A stretch of 64,000 nucleotides of DNA from the NCBI RefSeq assembly GCF_016654015.1, contig NZ_JAEPWM010000006.1, forward strand, positions 186,001-250,000, in the 5' to 3' direction. Positions 50,340-59,347 of the stretch are shown piece by piece (the first letter of the stretch is position 1; every line of letters begins with the position of its first letter). A program made the translations under genes and the position numbers. Under the pieces are notes generated by a model that saw only the letters and a list, made by a program, of their open reading frames with translations, had not been told where the DNA came from and searched no databases. The stretch comes from Ramlibacter ginsenosidimutans. Lineage in GTDB: Bacteria; Pseudomonadota; Gammaproteobacteria; Burkholderiales; Burkholderiaceae_C.

Positions 50340-52169
50340 ATGAGCGATGACACCCCCTCCACCGCGCCGCATTCGCAGCAGCGCAGGCGCTTGCTGCAGG
50401 CTGCTGCGGCCCTTCCGTTCGCCGGCATGGCGGCTGCGCAGCCGCAGGCCGGCGTCGCGCGCGTGCGTCCCGGCGCCCTTGGCTGGCCATCGCCGGCGCA
50501 GTGGCAAGGCTTGCGTGCGCAGCTGGGCGGTCGGCTCGTACAGTTGCAGTCGCCCTGGGCGGCCTGCGTCGCCGCGCCTGCGGGCGAAGAGTGCGCGCGC
50601 CTGTTCCGGCAGGTCGGCAATCCGTATTTCATCAGCGACGATCCGGCGCTCACGCAGGCGCTGGGCTGGGTGGACGCGTGGACCTCGGCGCCCAGCGCCT
50701 ACGCGGTCGAAGCGCGCAACAGCGCGGATGTCGCGGCGGCGGTGAACTTCGCGCGCGAGCATCGCCTGCGCCTGGTCGTGAAGGGCGGCGGCCACAGCTA
50801 CCAGGGCACCTCCAGCGCGCCCGGCTCGCTGCTGGTGTGGACGCACGGGATGCGCGACATCCGGCTGCACGACGGCTTCGTTCCGCAAGGGTGCGCCGGC
50901 CGGGTCGCACCGACGCAGGCGGCGAGCCTAGGCGCGGGCGCGCTCTGGGTGCATGCCTACGACGCGGTCACGACCCGCGGCGGGCGCTATGTCCAGGGGG
51001 GCGGCTGCATGACGGTGGGCGTCGCGGGCCTGGTGCAAAGCGGCGGCTTCGGCAGCTTCTCCAAGCGCTTCGGTACGGCGTCGGGCAACCTGCTCGAAGC
51101 AGAAGTCGTCACGGCCGATGGCGTCACGCGGATCGCAAATGCCTGCACGAACCCGGACCTGTTCTGGGCCCTGAAGGGCGGCGGCGGCGGCAGCTTCGGC
51201 GTCGTCACCCGCATCACCGTGCGCACGCACGAGCTGCCCGAGACCTTCGGCGCCGTCAACTTCACGGTGCGCGCGGATTCGGCTGCTGCGTTCCGCCGCC
51301 TCGCCGCGATGACGCTGGACTTCTACGCTGCATCGCTGATGAACCCGCACTGGGGCGAGCAGATCCGCTTCCTGCCAGGACACGTGATGCGCGTGCAGAT
51401 GGTGTTCCAGGGCATGGAGCGCGGCGAGGCGGTGGCGGTGTGGCAGCCCTTCCTCGACGCGATAGCCCGCCTGCCGGATCTCAGCGTGGATTTCGCACCG
51501 CTGAAGATCGTGTCGACCTCCGCGCGCGAGTTCTGGTCACCGACCTTCGTGAAGCGCGCGCTCGGCTTCATCAAGCGCGACGCGCGGCCGGGTGCGCCGG
51601 AGGGCAACGTGTACTGGCCCGGCGACGAGGGCCAGGCGGGCCAGGTCCTGCACGGCTACGCATCCACCTGGCTGCCCGCTTCGCTGCTCCAGCCGGCACA
51701 GCGCGCGTCGCTCGCCGATGCGCTCGTCGCCGCGGCCGCGCAATGGGGCGTTTCGCTGCACTTCAACAAGGGACTGGCCGGCGCGCCGCCGGAAGCGATC
51801 GCGGCCGCGCGCGACACGGCGATGAACCCGGCGGCGCTGGACGCGTTCGCGCTGGCGATCAGCGCGGCCCATGGTCCTGCGGCTTATCCTGGCGTGGCCG
51901 GCCACGAACCCGACATCGCAGTGGCACGGCAGCAGGCGGGGCGGGTGCGCGCCTGCATGGGGGAACTGCGCAAGCTCGTGCCCAAGCCGGGCTCCTACGT
52001 CTCGGAGAGCGACTTCTTCGAGCCGGACTGGCAGCATGCGTTCTGGGGCAGCCACTACGAGCGCCTGCTGGCGGTGAAGACGCAGTACGACCCGGGCGGC
52101 CTGTTCACCGTGCACCACGGCGTGGGAAGCGAAGCCTGGAGCGACGACGGGTTCACGCGCGGGGCGTGA
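50340..52169 (+). CDS. Tat-exported FAD-binding BBE-type oxidoreductase
   Basis: A 609-residue flavoprotein. The N-terminus has a Tat-like signal (QRRRLLQAAAALPFAGMAAA) and is probably exported folded. The PCMH-type FAD domain contains VKGGGHSYQGTSS, whose His is the usual 8-alpha FAD attachment site. GGCMTVGVAGLVQSGGFG and LKGGGGGSFGVVT follow. The C-terminus carries a BBE motif (SHYERLLAVKTQYDPGGLF). Substrates in the family include sugars, alkaloids and alcohols; none is evident here. ATG 50340 is chosen because the upstream extension is not signal-like. Convergent with the catabolic operon, 12 bases between stops. Confidence 0.85.
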   Translation: MSDDTPSTAPHSQQRRRLLQAAAALPFAGMAAAQPQAGVARVRPGALGWPSPAQWQGLRAQLGGRLVQLQSPWAACVAAPAGEECARLFRQVGNPYFISDDPALTQALGWVDAWTSAPSAYAVEARNSADVAAAVNFAREHRLRLVVKGGGHSYQGTSSAPGSLLVWTHGMRDIRLHDGFVPQGCAGRVAPTQAASLGAGALWVHAYDAVTTRGGRYVQGGGCMTVGVAGLVQSGGFGSFSKRFGTASGNLLEAEVVTADGVTRIANACTNPDLFWALKGGGGGSFGVVTRITVRTHELPETFGAVNFTVRADSAAAFRRLAAMTLDFYAASLMNPHWGEQIRFLPGHVMRVQMVFQGMERGEAVAVWQPFLDAIARLPDLSVDFAPLKIVSTSAREFWSPTFVKRALGFIKRDARPGAPEGNVYWPGDEGQAGQVLHGYASTWLPASLLQPAQRASLADALVAAAAQWGVSLHFNKGLAGAPPEAIAAARDTAMNPAALDAFALAISAAHGPAAYPGVAGHEPDIAVARQQAGRVRACMGELRKLVPKPGSYVSESDFFEPDWQHAFWGSHYERLLAVKTQYDPGGLFTVHHGVGSEAWSDDGFTRGA

Positions 52170-52181
52170 ACCCCGGGCGGC

Positions 52182-53036
52182 TCATTCGTACTTGCGGCCC
52201 TCGGCCAGCAACTGCGGCGTGCCGATGACGGCGTTGAGCCCGTCGAAGTCCAGCATCTCGCCGCGCAATGCGGCGGTGGTGCCGTCCTCGTGCAGCGTGC
52301 CGTAGTAGCGCTGCAGGGTGTGTGCCACCGCGCGCGCGGTGCCGCCGGGGAAGATGACGATGCGGAAGCCGACCCGGCCCAGTTCCTGCGCGCTCAGGAT
52401 GGGCGTCTTGCCGCCTTCGACCATGTTGGCCAGCAGCGGGATGCGCGAGGCGAAGCGCTCGCATGCGGCCTTCATCTGCTCCGGACTGCGCAAGGCCTCG
52501 ATGAAGAGCGCATCCACGCCGGTCTCCAGGTAACGCTCGGCCCGCTCCAGCGCCGCGTCGAGTCCTTCGATGGCGAGCGCGTCCGTGCGCGCGAGGATCA
52601 GCGTCTCGCTGCTGCGCCGGGCATCGAGCGCCGCGCGCAGCTTGCCGGCCATCTCCGCCGCCGGGACCACCGTCTTGCCATCGAGGTGCCCGCAGCGCTT
52701 GGGAAAGCCCTGGTCTTCCAGCTGGATCATCGCCGCACCGGCGCGCTCGAAGTCGCGCACCGTGCGCTGTACGTTAAGCGCGTTGCCGAAGCCGGTGTCG
52801 CCATCGACGATCACGGGCAGGCGCACCCGATCGGTGATGTGCGCGAGCGTCTGCGCGACTTCGGTGGCCGTGGTGAGGCCGACGTCGGAGCGCCCGAGCC
52901 GCGTATAGGCGATCGAGGCGCCGGAGAGGTACAGCGCCTCGAAGCCGGCCTGTTCGGCCACCAGCGCGCTCAGCGCGTCGTAGATACCGGGTGCGAGCAG
53001 CGGCTGCGCTCGCGCGAGGAGATTCTTCAAAGACAT
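52182..53036 (-). CDS. isocitrate lyase/PEP mutase-family lyase (PrpB/dimethylmalate-lyase like)
   Basis: A 284-residue TIM-barrel enzyme. QLEDQGFPKRCGHLDGKTVV holds the catalytic Cys in KRCGH, the form found in 2-methylisocitrate lyase (PrpB), and VDGDTGFGNALNV is the Mg loop. Such enzymes split 2-methylisocitrate, 2,3-dimethylmalate or similar hydroxyacids to pyruvate or succinate plus a short acid, or decarboxylate oxaloacetate. No prpC or prpD is nearby, but LeuCD-like hydratase genes and a flavoprotein dehydrogenase are in the same operon, favouring cleavage of a substituted malate. Last gene of the operon, 3 bases after the flavoprotein. Confidence 0.85.
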   Translation of the reverse strand: MSLKNLLARAQPLLAPGIYDALSALVAEQAGFEALYLSGASIAYTRLGRSDVGLTTATEVAQTLAHITDRVRLPVIVDGDTGFGNALNVQRTVRDFERAGAAMIQLEDQGFPKRCGHLDGKTVVPAAEMAGKLRAALDARRSSETLILARTDALAIEGLDAALERAERYLETGVDALFIEALRSPEQMKAACERFASRIPLLANMVEGGKTPILSAQELGRVGFRIVIFPGGTARAVAHTLQRYYGTLHEDGTTAALRGEMLDFDGLNAVIGTPQLLAEGRKYE

Positions 53037-53039
53037 CGT

Positions 53040-54371
53040 TCAGCCTTGCAATTGATTCGCGGCGGTGTGCGCCGCTACCCAGCCTCCGGCCACGGCGCTC
53101 AGCAGCCCGTTGCCGGAGAGATAGCCCCACACCGCATTGCCGCTGACACCGCGCGCGGCGCCGCCGGCGGCGAGCAGGTTGGGGAAGAGGCTGCCGTCGA
53201 CACGTTGCACCCGGCAGGATGCATCGATGGCGAGGCCGCCTTGCGTGTGGAAGAGGGCGCCGGTCACACGCACGGCGTGGAAGGGCGGCCCGAAGCGCTC
53301 GAGCTCGGGAGCGAGTTGCGCGGGATCGCAGCCGATGATGGCCGCCAGTCCCTCGCGGTCGCTCGCGGTGCGCAGCGCCCCGGCGGCTTCGGCCTCGCGG
53401 AAGTCGGGAAACTCCCGCGCCAGCGCCAGCTGCCGGTCACCGAAGACGTTCCACGCGGTGCCGCCCGGTTGCGCAAGCACGTCGACCGCCGCCTCCGAGT
53501 AGCCATGCGTCTCATTGTGGAAGCGCTGGCCCTTCGCGTTCAGCTGCACGCCGCCCTCCATCATCACGGCCCAGGTCATGAGCGCGCCTTGCGGAACCAC
53601 CCAGGAGCCGTGGCCCTGGTAGCCGCCCAGGTCGGCCAGACCGGCGCCCAGCGCGCGTCCCCACAGGATGGCACTGCCGTCATTGCCCTGGTGCCCGGCG
53701 AAGGTTGCATCGCGCATCTCCGGCAGCAGCTCGCGCACGAGCGCGGGGCTGCCGCCGAAGCCGTTGCACGCGAGCAGCAGCACGTCGCAGGCGATGCGTT
53801 CCACCACGCCGCGGGGACGTTCGGCTGCGACGCCGAGCACGCGATCGCTGTCGTCCACGTAGAGATCGACCACGCGGGCGGATGTGAGCAGGTCCGCACC
53901 TGCATCGATGGCCGCGGCGTGCAGCGCTGCGACCAGCGCGGCGCCGGTGCGCTCGCGCAGGCTGTGCATGCGGTGCACGCGATGGCCGGGATAGAGGAAG
54001 TTCGCCAGCACCTCGAAGTGCAGCCCGTGCTCGCCCAGCCGGTCGATCGCCGGACCACACGCTTGCGCGTACGCCTGCACGAGATGCGGCGCGGCCTGTC
54101 CCTTGCTCTTGGCCGCGATGTCTTCCGCGAACAGCGCGACGCTGTCGGCGATCCCCTGGTCCCGCTGCACGCGCGTACCGGCCGCGGGAATGAAGCCCGA
54201 GGACAGGGCGGTCGAACCGCTGGGCGTCGCGTCGCGCTCCAGCAGGACGCAGTCGATGCCGAGGTCGCGCAGCGCGATGGCCGCGACCAGCCCGCAGGCG
54301 CCCGCGCCGACGATGGCCACGGGCACGTGCACCGGTGCGTCGAAGCGAGCCGTGCGGACGACGCGCGTCAT
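53040..54371 (-). CDS. FAD-dependent dehydrogenase, fumarate reductase/tricarballylate dehydrogenase-like
   Basis: A 443-residue flavoprotein of the succinate dehydrogenase/fumarate reductase/TcuA group. FAD binding is at VAIVGAGACGLVAAIALRDL. FHNETHGYSEAAVDVL and GGLAIDASCRVQRVDG, then GAARGVSGNAVWGYLSGNGL near the C-terminus, are family signatures. No cytochrome or Fe-S partner is adjacent. It may oxidise a substituted dicarboxylate to its unsaturated form, feeding the aconitase-type hydratase. ATG 54371 lies 4 bases after the amidohydrolase stop. Confidence 0.83.
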   Translation of the reverse strand: MTRVVRTARFDAPVHVPVAIVGAGACGLVAAIALRDLGIDCVLLERDATPSGSTALSSGFIPAAGTRVQRDQGIADSVALFAEDIAAKSKGQAAPHLVQAYAQACGPAIDRLGEHGLHFEVLANFLYPGHRVHRMHSLRERTGAALVAALHAAAIDAGADLLTSARVVDLYVDDSDRVLGVAAERPRGVVERIACDVLLLACNGFGGSPALVRELLPEMRDATFAGHQGNDGSAILWGRALGAGLADLGGYQGHGSWVVPQGALMTWAVMMEGGVQLNAKGQRFHNETHGYSEAAVDVLAQPGGTAWNVFGDRQLALAREFPDFREAEAAGALRTASDREGLAAIIGCDPAQLAPELERFGPPFHAVRVTGALFHTQGGLAIDASCRVQRVDGSLFPNLLAAGGAARGVSGNAVWGYLSGNGLLSAVAGGWVAAHTAANQLQG

Positions 54372-54375
54372 GCGC

Positions 54376-55851
54376 TCACGCGGTGGGGCGGAACAGGTAC
54401 TCGCCGCGCGGCTGCCCGATCACGCCGCGGTCGCTCGCGTACACCTGCTCGCCCCGCAGGTAGGTCGCTTCGACGCGCGCCGACAACTCGAGGCCTTCGA
54501 ACGGCGTGTAGCCCTGCGTCGAGGGCGAGTCCTTGGCGTGGATGGTCCAGGTCTTCGCCGGGTCCACCAGCGCGAGGTCGGCGTCAAAGCCTTCGGCGAT
54601 GTCGCCCTTGCGGTTCAGGCCGAAGCGCTGGGCCGGCGTCCAGCTCGTCACGCGCGCCATGTGGTTGTAGCCCATGCCGCGCCGTGTCCCTTCGCTCACC
54701 AGCGAGGGCAGCAGGTACTCGGTGCCGCCGAAGCCGCTCTTGGCCATCCAGATATTGCCGAAGTAGTGCTTGGGCACCTTGGTCTCGTGGCGGCAGCAGG
54801 CGTGGTCCGACACCACCCAGTCCAGCTCGCCCGCGAGCAGCGCCTCCCAGAGGTATTCCACGTCCGCGCGCGGGCGGATCGGCGGATTCACCTTCGCCAG
54901 CTCCGCGGCCGGCGAGCTGATGTCCAGCATCAGGTGGCCGATGGTGACCTCGCGCCGGAAGTCGATGTGCGGGAACACGTCGGCCATCATCAGCGCCGCC
55001 TGCACCGCCTTGCGCGAGCTGAGGTGCAGCAGGTTGATGTTGGGCAGCGCGGTCTCGTTGGCGAGATAGCTCGCGATGAAAACCGCAAGCCCTTCGGAGT
55101 GCTGCGGCCGCGACGCGCTGTAGGCGGCGAGGCCCGACAGCGACTTGTCCTTCTCCACCAGCTTCGTGTAGGCCGTCATGATCTCCGCGGTCTCGCAGTG
55201 CAGCGACAGCGAGATCTGGTGCGCCTTTTCGGGCATGTTCTCGCGCGCCGCCTGGATGCCGCGCATGATGAACTCGAAGTGGGCGAAGTCGTAGCGCTGG
55301 TCGTCCCCGATCATCAGGAACTGCCGCTGCGCGTCGCTGGCGCCGTGCAGGCCGTGCGAGCCGTAGAACATGAAGATCTTGAAGCTGGGGACGCCGTGCT
55401 TGGCGATCAGCATCGGGATCTCCTCGATGTGCGTGCTGTCCATCGGCGCCAGGTGGTAGCCGTAGTCCACGTGGAAGCGGCCCTTGGACAGCTCCAGCAC
55501 CTCGGGATAGAAGTCGGCGTAAGGGCCGCCCTTGTTCAGGTAGTACTGGCCCGTGCGGAAGTAGTTGAGGCTCGAGGTCACGCCGCCCATGGCCGCAGCC
55601 TTGGACTCGGTGACGGCGTCTTCCGCCAGGGGCGAGTAGATGCCGCTGTGCATGTGGGCATCGACCACGCCCGGGAAGGCGAGCAGGCCGCGGCCGTCCT
55701 GCACCTGCTTGGCGAGGGACACGGTGATGCCGGGCGCGACGCGGGCGAACTTGCCGTCCTTGACGGCGATGTCGCCCTCGTGCACCACGTTGCCGTGCGG
55801 GCGCACCACGCGCACGTTCTTGATCAGGAGGTCGTAGAGCGGAGCGGTCAC
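54376..55851 (-). CDS. hydantoinase/dihydropyrimidinase-family amidohydrolase
   Basis: A 491-residue zinc amidohydrolase. Metal-site motifs run in the right order: FPGVVDAHMHSG (two His), SFKIFMFYGSHG with the Lys usually carboxylated, SLHCETAEIM, LLHLSSRKAV and VVSDHACCRHETK (final Asp). These suit a D-hydantoinase or imidase that opens a cyclic amide or imide; nicotinate-pathway enamidase is a relative. GTG at 55851 overlaps the small-subunit stop (GTGA), which fixes the start. Operon place between hydratase and flavoprotein suggests ring opening early in the pathway; the ring substrate is unknown. Confidence 0.88.
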   Translation of the reverse strand: MTAPLYDLLIKNVRVVRPHGNVVHEGDIAVKDGKFARVAPGITVSLAKQVQDGRGLLAFPGVVDAHMHSGIYSPLAEDAVTESKAAAMGGVTSSLNYFRTGQYYLNKGGPYADFYPEVLELSKGRFHVDYGYHLAPMDSTHIEEIPMLIAKHGVPSFKIFMFYGSHGLHGASDAQRQFLMIGDDQRYDFAHFEFIMRGIQAARENMPEKAHQISLSLHCETAEIMTAYTKLVEKDKSLSGLAAYSASRPQHSEGLAVFIASYLANETALPNINLLHLSSRKAVQAALMMADVFPHIDFRREVTIGHLMLDISSPAAELAKVNPPIRPRADVEYLWEALLAGELDWVVSDHACCRHETKVPKHYFGNIWMAKSGFGGTEYLLPSLVSEGTRRGMGYNHMARVTSWTPAQRFGLNRKGDIAEGFDADLALVDPAKTWTIHAKDSPSTQGYTPFEGLELSARVEATYLRGEQVYASDRGVIGQPRGEYLFRPTA

Positions 55852-56399
55852 GGGGTCGTCCTTTCCTGGAATCGGCGTTGCAATTGCGGCAGCAGCCCCC
55901 CGGCCTCGACCATGTCGAGCAGGAAGGCGGGGATGGGTTCGGTGGCCAGCACCTGGCCGTCGGCGCGCGTCACGGTGCCCGCGCGCGCATCGAAGGCGAT
56001 GCGTTCGCCTTCCACGATGGCCTCGCAGCCGGGACAGGTGAGCAGCAGCAGTCCGAGGTTGAAGGCATTGCGGAAGAAGAGGCCAGCGAACGACGGCGCG
56101 ATCACCGCGGCCACGCCCAGGTGGCGCAAGGCCGCGGCCGCCTGCTCGCGCGAGGATCCGATGCCGAAGTCGCGTCCGGCCACCACCACGTCGCCGGGCT
56201 TCACGTTGGGCGCGAAGTCGGGCCGCAAGGCTTCGAGGCAGTGCTGCGCGATCACGTCCACGCCGTGCTGCATCCAGTTGCCGGGTGCCAGTGCGTCGGT
56301 GTCGACCTGCGCGCCGAGGCGCCACACGCGATGGGTCACAGGACTACCCTCCGCGCTACGCGCTGCCGGATTCACCTTGGGAGCGGCCCGGCGGTTCAT
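55848..56399 (-). CDS. LeuD-like aconitase-superfamily small subunit
   Basis: A 183-residue swivel domain subunit. QVDTDALAPGNWMQ and AGRDFGIGSSREQAAAALRH match the LeuD/dimethylmalate dehydratase small subunit; the usual Cys in FGCGSS is Ile here. ATG 56399 overlaps the large-subunit stop (ATGA); a GTG at 56339 would remove about 20 residues of poorly conserved leader. With the large subunit it would hydrate an unsaturated dicarboxylate. No leuB lies nearby, so a catabolic rather than leucine-biosynthetic role is favoured. Confidence 0.88.
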   Translation of the reverse strand: MNRRAAPKVNPAARSAEGSPVTHRVWRLGAQVDTDALAPGNWMQHGVDVIAQHCLEALRPDFAPNVKPGDVVVAGRDFGIGSSREQAAAALRHLGVAAVIAPSFAGLFFRNAFNLGLLLLTCPGCEAIVEGERIAFDARAGTVTRADGQVLATEPIPAFLLDMVEAGGLLPQLQRRFQERTTP

Positions 56400-57661
56400 G
56401 CCAGCACCTCGCGCGGATCGACGATGCGGCCGGCGATCGCGGACGCCGCCACGGTGTACGCCGAGGCGAGATACACGCGCGTGCTGGGCGGCCCCATGCG
56501 TCCCTTGAAATTGCGCGCCGTGCTGGAGATGACCGTCTCGTCGGCGTCCAGGCTGTCGCCGTAGCCGGCGCAGATGCCGCAGGCGCTGGGCAGCAGCTGG
56601 GCGCCCGCGTCCTGCAGCACCTGCAGCACGCCTTCGCTGATCGCGGCATCGCGGTCGGCGTGGCTCGCGGGCGCGACCAGCAGCCGCACTCCCGCGGCCA
56701 CGCGCTTGCCGCGCAGCACCTGCGCTGCGAAGCGCAGGTCTTCCAGCTTGGCGCCGGTGCAGGCGCCGATGTAGGCGGCCTGGATCTGCGTGCCGGCGAA
56801 CTGCGAGGCGTCGCCTGCATTCGCCGGACTGAAGGGCGCGGCGACCTGGGGCGCCAGCGCAGCGGCATCGAACACGTGCTCTTCCGCCCAGCTGCCCGCG
56901 TCGGAATGCCAGGGCGCGACGTCGACGCCGGGCGCGCCGTGCGCCGCCAGCCAGTCCCGCGTGACCGCATCGGGAGCGACCAGGCCGACCTGAGCGCCGA
57001 GCTCGGCGCTCATGTTGGCGAGCGTCATGCGCTCCTGCATGGGCAGGGCGCGCACCGCTTCGCCCGCGAACTCCACGGCCTGGTAGGCGCCGCCGTTCAT
57101 GCCGAAGCGGCCGATCATGGCCAGCATCATGTCCTTGGCAGTCACGCTGGCGCCAAGGCGGCCGTCCCAGCGCATGCCCATCGTGCGCGGCACCTGCACC
57201 CAGATCGCCCCGGTGGTGACCACGCCCAGCATCTCGGTGCTGCCGACCCCGAACATGTAGGCGCCGAAGGCGCCTCCCGTGGGCGAATGCGAATCGCCGC
57301 CCACGCAGAACAGGCCCGGCCGGATGTGCCCGTGCTGCGGCACCACGACGTGGCAGATGCCCACCGAGTCGTAGACGTGCGGCAGCTGCTGGTCGCGCGC
57401 CCACTCGCGCGCGATGCGCACGATGCGCCTGGAGTCCTCGTTGCGCTCGGGAACATAGTGGTCCATCACCAGGACGACCTTGTCCTTGTCCCAGATCCCG
57501 GCGCCCAGTTGCTCCAGCATGGGCTTGAGGCGGCGCGGTCCCGAAGAGTCGTGGAACATCGCCAGGTCCACCTGGCACGTGACGACCTCGCCCACGCGCA
57601 CCTCCTCGCGCCCGGCTGCACGCGCGATCAGCTTCTGCGCGAGGGACTGGATCGCGGTCAT
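56396..57661 (-). CDS. LeuC-like aconitase-superfamily large subunit
   Basis: A 421-residue [4Fe-4S] hydratase subunit. The cluster Cys are in YIGACTGAKLEDL and SACGICAGYGD. VGGDSHSPTGGAFGAYMFGV and STARNFKGRMG agree with 3-isopropylmalate and 2,3-dimethylmalate dehydratases. The length matches the short LeuC2/DmdA class (about 420) rather than the 465-residue proteobacterial LeuC. ATG 57661 overlaps the Bug-protein stop (ATGA). Works with the small subunit immediately downstream. Confidence 0.9.
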   Translation of the reverse strand: MTAIQSLAQKLIARAAGREEVRVGEVVTCQVDLAMFHDSSGPRRLKPMLEQLGAGIWDKDKVVLVMDHYVPERNEDSRRIVRIAREWARDQQLPHVYDSVGICHVVVPQHGHIRPGLFCVGGDSHSPTGGAFGAYMFGVGSTEMLGVVTTGAIWVQVPRTMGMRWDGRLGASVTAKDMMLAMIGRFGMNGGAYQAVEFAGEAVRALPMQERMTLANMSAELGAQVGLVAPDAVTRDWLAAHGAPGVDVAPWHSDAGSWAEEHVFDAAALAPQVAAPFSPANAGDASQFAGTQIQAAYIGACTGAKLEDLRFAAQVLRGKRVAAGVRLLVAPASHADRDAAISEGVLQVLQDAGAQLLPSACGICAGYGDSLDADETVISSTARNFKGRMGPPSTRVYLASAYTVAASAIAGRIVDPREVLA

Positions 57662-58626
57662 TCCGCCTTCGCTCCCGAGTACTTCACCACCTTGCCCCAG
57701 CGGAGGATCTCCTCGTGCACGAAGCGCGCGAATTCCTCGGGCGAGTCGCCCACCGGCGTCGCGCCGTCGGATTCGATGCGCTTCCTCACCTCGGGCGATG
57801 CGATCGCCTGGCGCGCCGCGTCGCTGATGCGCCGGGCGAGCTCGGGCGGCATCTTCGCCGGCCCGAACAGGCCGAACCACGCGTTCGACTGGTAGCCGGG
57901 CAGCACTTCCGCGATCGCGGGCACGTCGGGGAACTGCGGCAGCCGCTTCGGGCTGGTGACACCGAGTGCCTTCAGCCGGCCGGCCTTGATGTAACCCTGC
58001 GCGTTGCCCACGTTGGCGAACATCATCTCCACCTGCCCGGCCAGCACGTCCTGGATGGCCGGCGTGGTGCCCTTGTACGGGATGTTGACGATATACGTGC
58101 CGGACATCATCTTGAAGGCTTCGCCCGCAAGGTGCACCGAGGAGCCCAGCGCGCCGATCGCGAAGTTCAGCTTGCCCGGCTTCGCCTTCGCAAGCGCGAT
58201 CAGCTCGCGCAGGTTGTTCGCGGGCAGCGAGGGATTCGCCACCAGCACCGCGGGCGTGCTCGACACCATCGTCAGTGGCGTGAAGTCCTTCTCCGGATCG
58301 AAAGGCAGGTGCGGGTACAGCGTGGCGTTGATCGCGTGGCTGGTGAAGCTCATGAGGAGCGTGCTGCCGTCGGGAGCCGACCGGGCCACCGCCTCGGCGG
58401 CGAGATTGCCGCCGGCGCCCGGCCGATTGTCGATCACCACGGTGCGCCCGAGAGCGCGCCCGAGTTCTGGTGCGATCGCGCGCGCCATCGTGTCCGTGGT
58501 GCCGCCGGGTGGTGCGCCGACCAGGATGCGTAGCGTGGCGGGCGCGCCTTGGGCGAACACGCGCGCGGCAGCGGGCAGGGTGGCGGCGAGGAGGAGGGAG
58601 CGTCGTCGGAGGAGAGGAGAGTTCAT
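57658..58626 (-). CDS. TctC/Bug-family tripartite tricarboxylate transporter substrate-binding protein
   Basis: A 322-residue periplasmic binding protein with a twin-Arg-like signal (RRRSLLLAATLPAAARVFAQ). LVGAPPGGTTDTMARAIAPE and VVIDNRPGAGGNLAAEAVA are the Bug signatures, and the DPEKDFTPLTMV region follows. Bug proteins bind carboxylates or amides. No TctA or TctB membrane genes are adjacent, which is common for Bug orphans; it could deliver to a distant TctAB or act in sensing. It lies between the ABC importer and the hydratase genes, so the ligand is probably the pathway substrate. Confidence 0.92.
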   Translation of the reverse strand: MNSPLLRRRSLLLAATLPAAARVFAQGAPATLRILVGAPPGGTTDTMARAIAPELGRALGRTVVIDNRPGAGGNLAAEAVARSAPDGSTLLMSFTSHAINATLYPHLPFDPEKDFTPLTMVSSTPAVLVANPSLPANNLRELIALAKAKPGKLNFAIGALGSSVHLAGEAFKMMSGTYIVNIPYKGTTPAIQDVLAGQVEMMFANVGNAQGYIKAGRLKALGVTSPKRLPQFPDVPAIAEVLPGYQSNAWFGLFGPAKMPPELARRISDAARQAIASPEVRKRIESDGATPVGDSPEEFARFVHEEILRWGKVVKYSGAKAE

Positions 58627-58633
58627 GGAAAGG

Positions 58634-59347
58634 TCAGACACCAAGGTAGGCCTGGCGCAATCGATCGGTTGCGAGCAGTTCGCCACTGGTGCCGGAGAAC
58701 TGGATGGCTCCGTTCTCCAGCACGTAGGCGCGCTGCGCGATCGCGAGCGATTGCGCCACGTTCTGTTCGACCAGCAGGATGGCGAGTCCCTGCCGGTGCA
58801 GGTCGGCGATGAGGCCGAAGAGTTCCTCGACCAGCAGCGGCGACAGGCCGAGCGAGGGCTCGTCGAGGATCAGGAGGCGCGGCTCGGCCATCAGGCCGCG
58901 GCCGATCGCGAGCATCTGCTGTTCGCCGCCGCTCAGCGTGCCCGCGTGCTGGCCGGTGCGTTCCAGCAGGCGCGGGAACAGCGCGAACACGCGCTCCAGG
59001 TTGACCGCGCGGTTCGCGCGCGCGCGCGTGAAGGAGCCGAGCTCCAGGTTCTCGCGCACGCTGAGGTTGGGGAAGATCTTGCGGCCTTCCGGCACGTGGA
59101 TCAGGCCGCGTGCGACCACGTCGCGGTAGTGCGCACGCGTGATGTCCGCGCCGTCGAAGTGGACGGTCCCGGCGCGTGCAATCACCAGCGCGCTCACCGT
59201 CTGGTTGAAGGTGGTCTTGCCGGCGCCATTGCTTCCGAGCAGGGCGACGATCTCGCCGGCGTGCAGGTCGAGGTCGATGCCGCGCAGCACTTCGACCGGG
59301 CCGTAGCCGCTGCGCAAGCCGCGCACGGAGAGCAGCGCTTCGGTCAT
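58634..59347 (-). CDS. livF: branched-chain amino acid-type ABC importer ATPase, LivF-like
   Basis: A 237-residue ATPase. Walker A is GSNGAGKTTF, the signature is LSGGEQQMLAIGRGL, and Walker B is LLILDEPSLGL. The terminal RLRQAYLGV is typical of LivF. With the LivG-like ATPase, two permeases and the binding protein it forms a HAAT-family importer. ATG 59347 overlaps the livG stop (ATGA). The Thr-Thr-Phe after the P-loop Lys (KTTFNQTV) is a slight departure from the usual KTTLL. Confidence 0.94.
   Translation of the reverse strand: MTEALLSVRGLRSGYGPVEVLRGIDLDLHAGEIVALLGSNGAGKTTFNQTVSALVIARAGTVHFDGADITRAHYRDVVARGLIHVPEGRKIFPNLSVRENLELGSFTRARANRAVNLERVFALFPRLLERTGQHAGTLSGGEQQMLAIGRGLMAEPRLLILDEPSLGLSPLLVEELFGLIADLHRQGLAILLVEQNVAQSLAIAQRAYVLENGAIQFSGTSGELLATDRLRQAYLGV

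Noticed and set aside
55848-57661. Leucine biosynthesis leuCD
   Set aside because: No leuA or leuB nearby, short DmdA-type large subunit, small subunit lacking the usual Cys, and a catabolic gene context.
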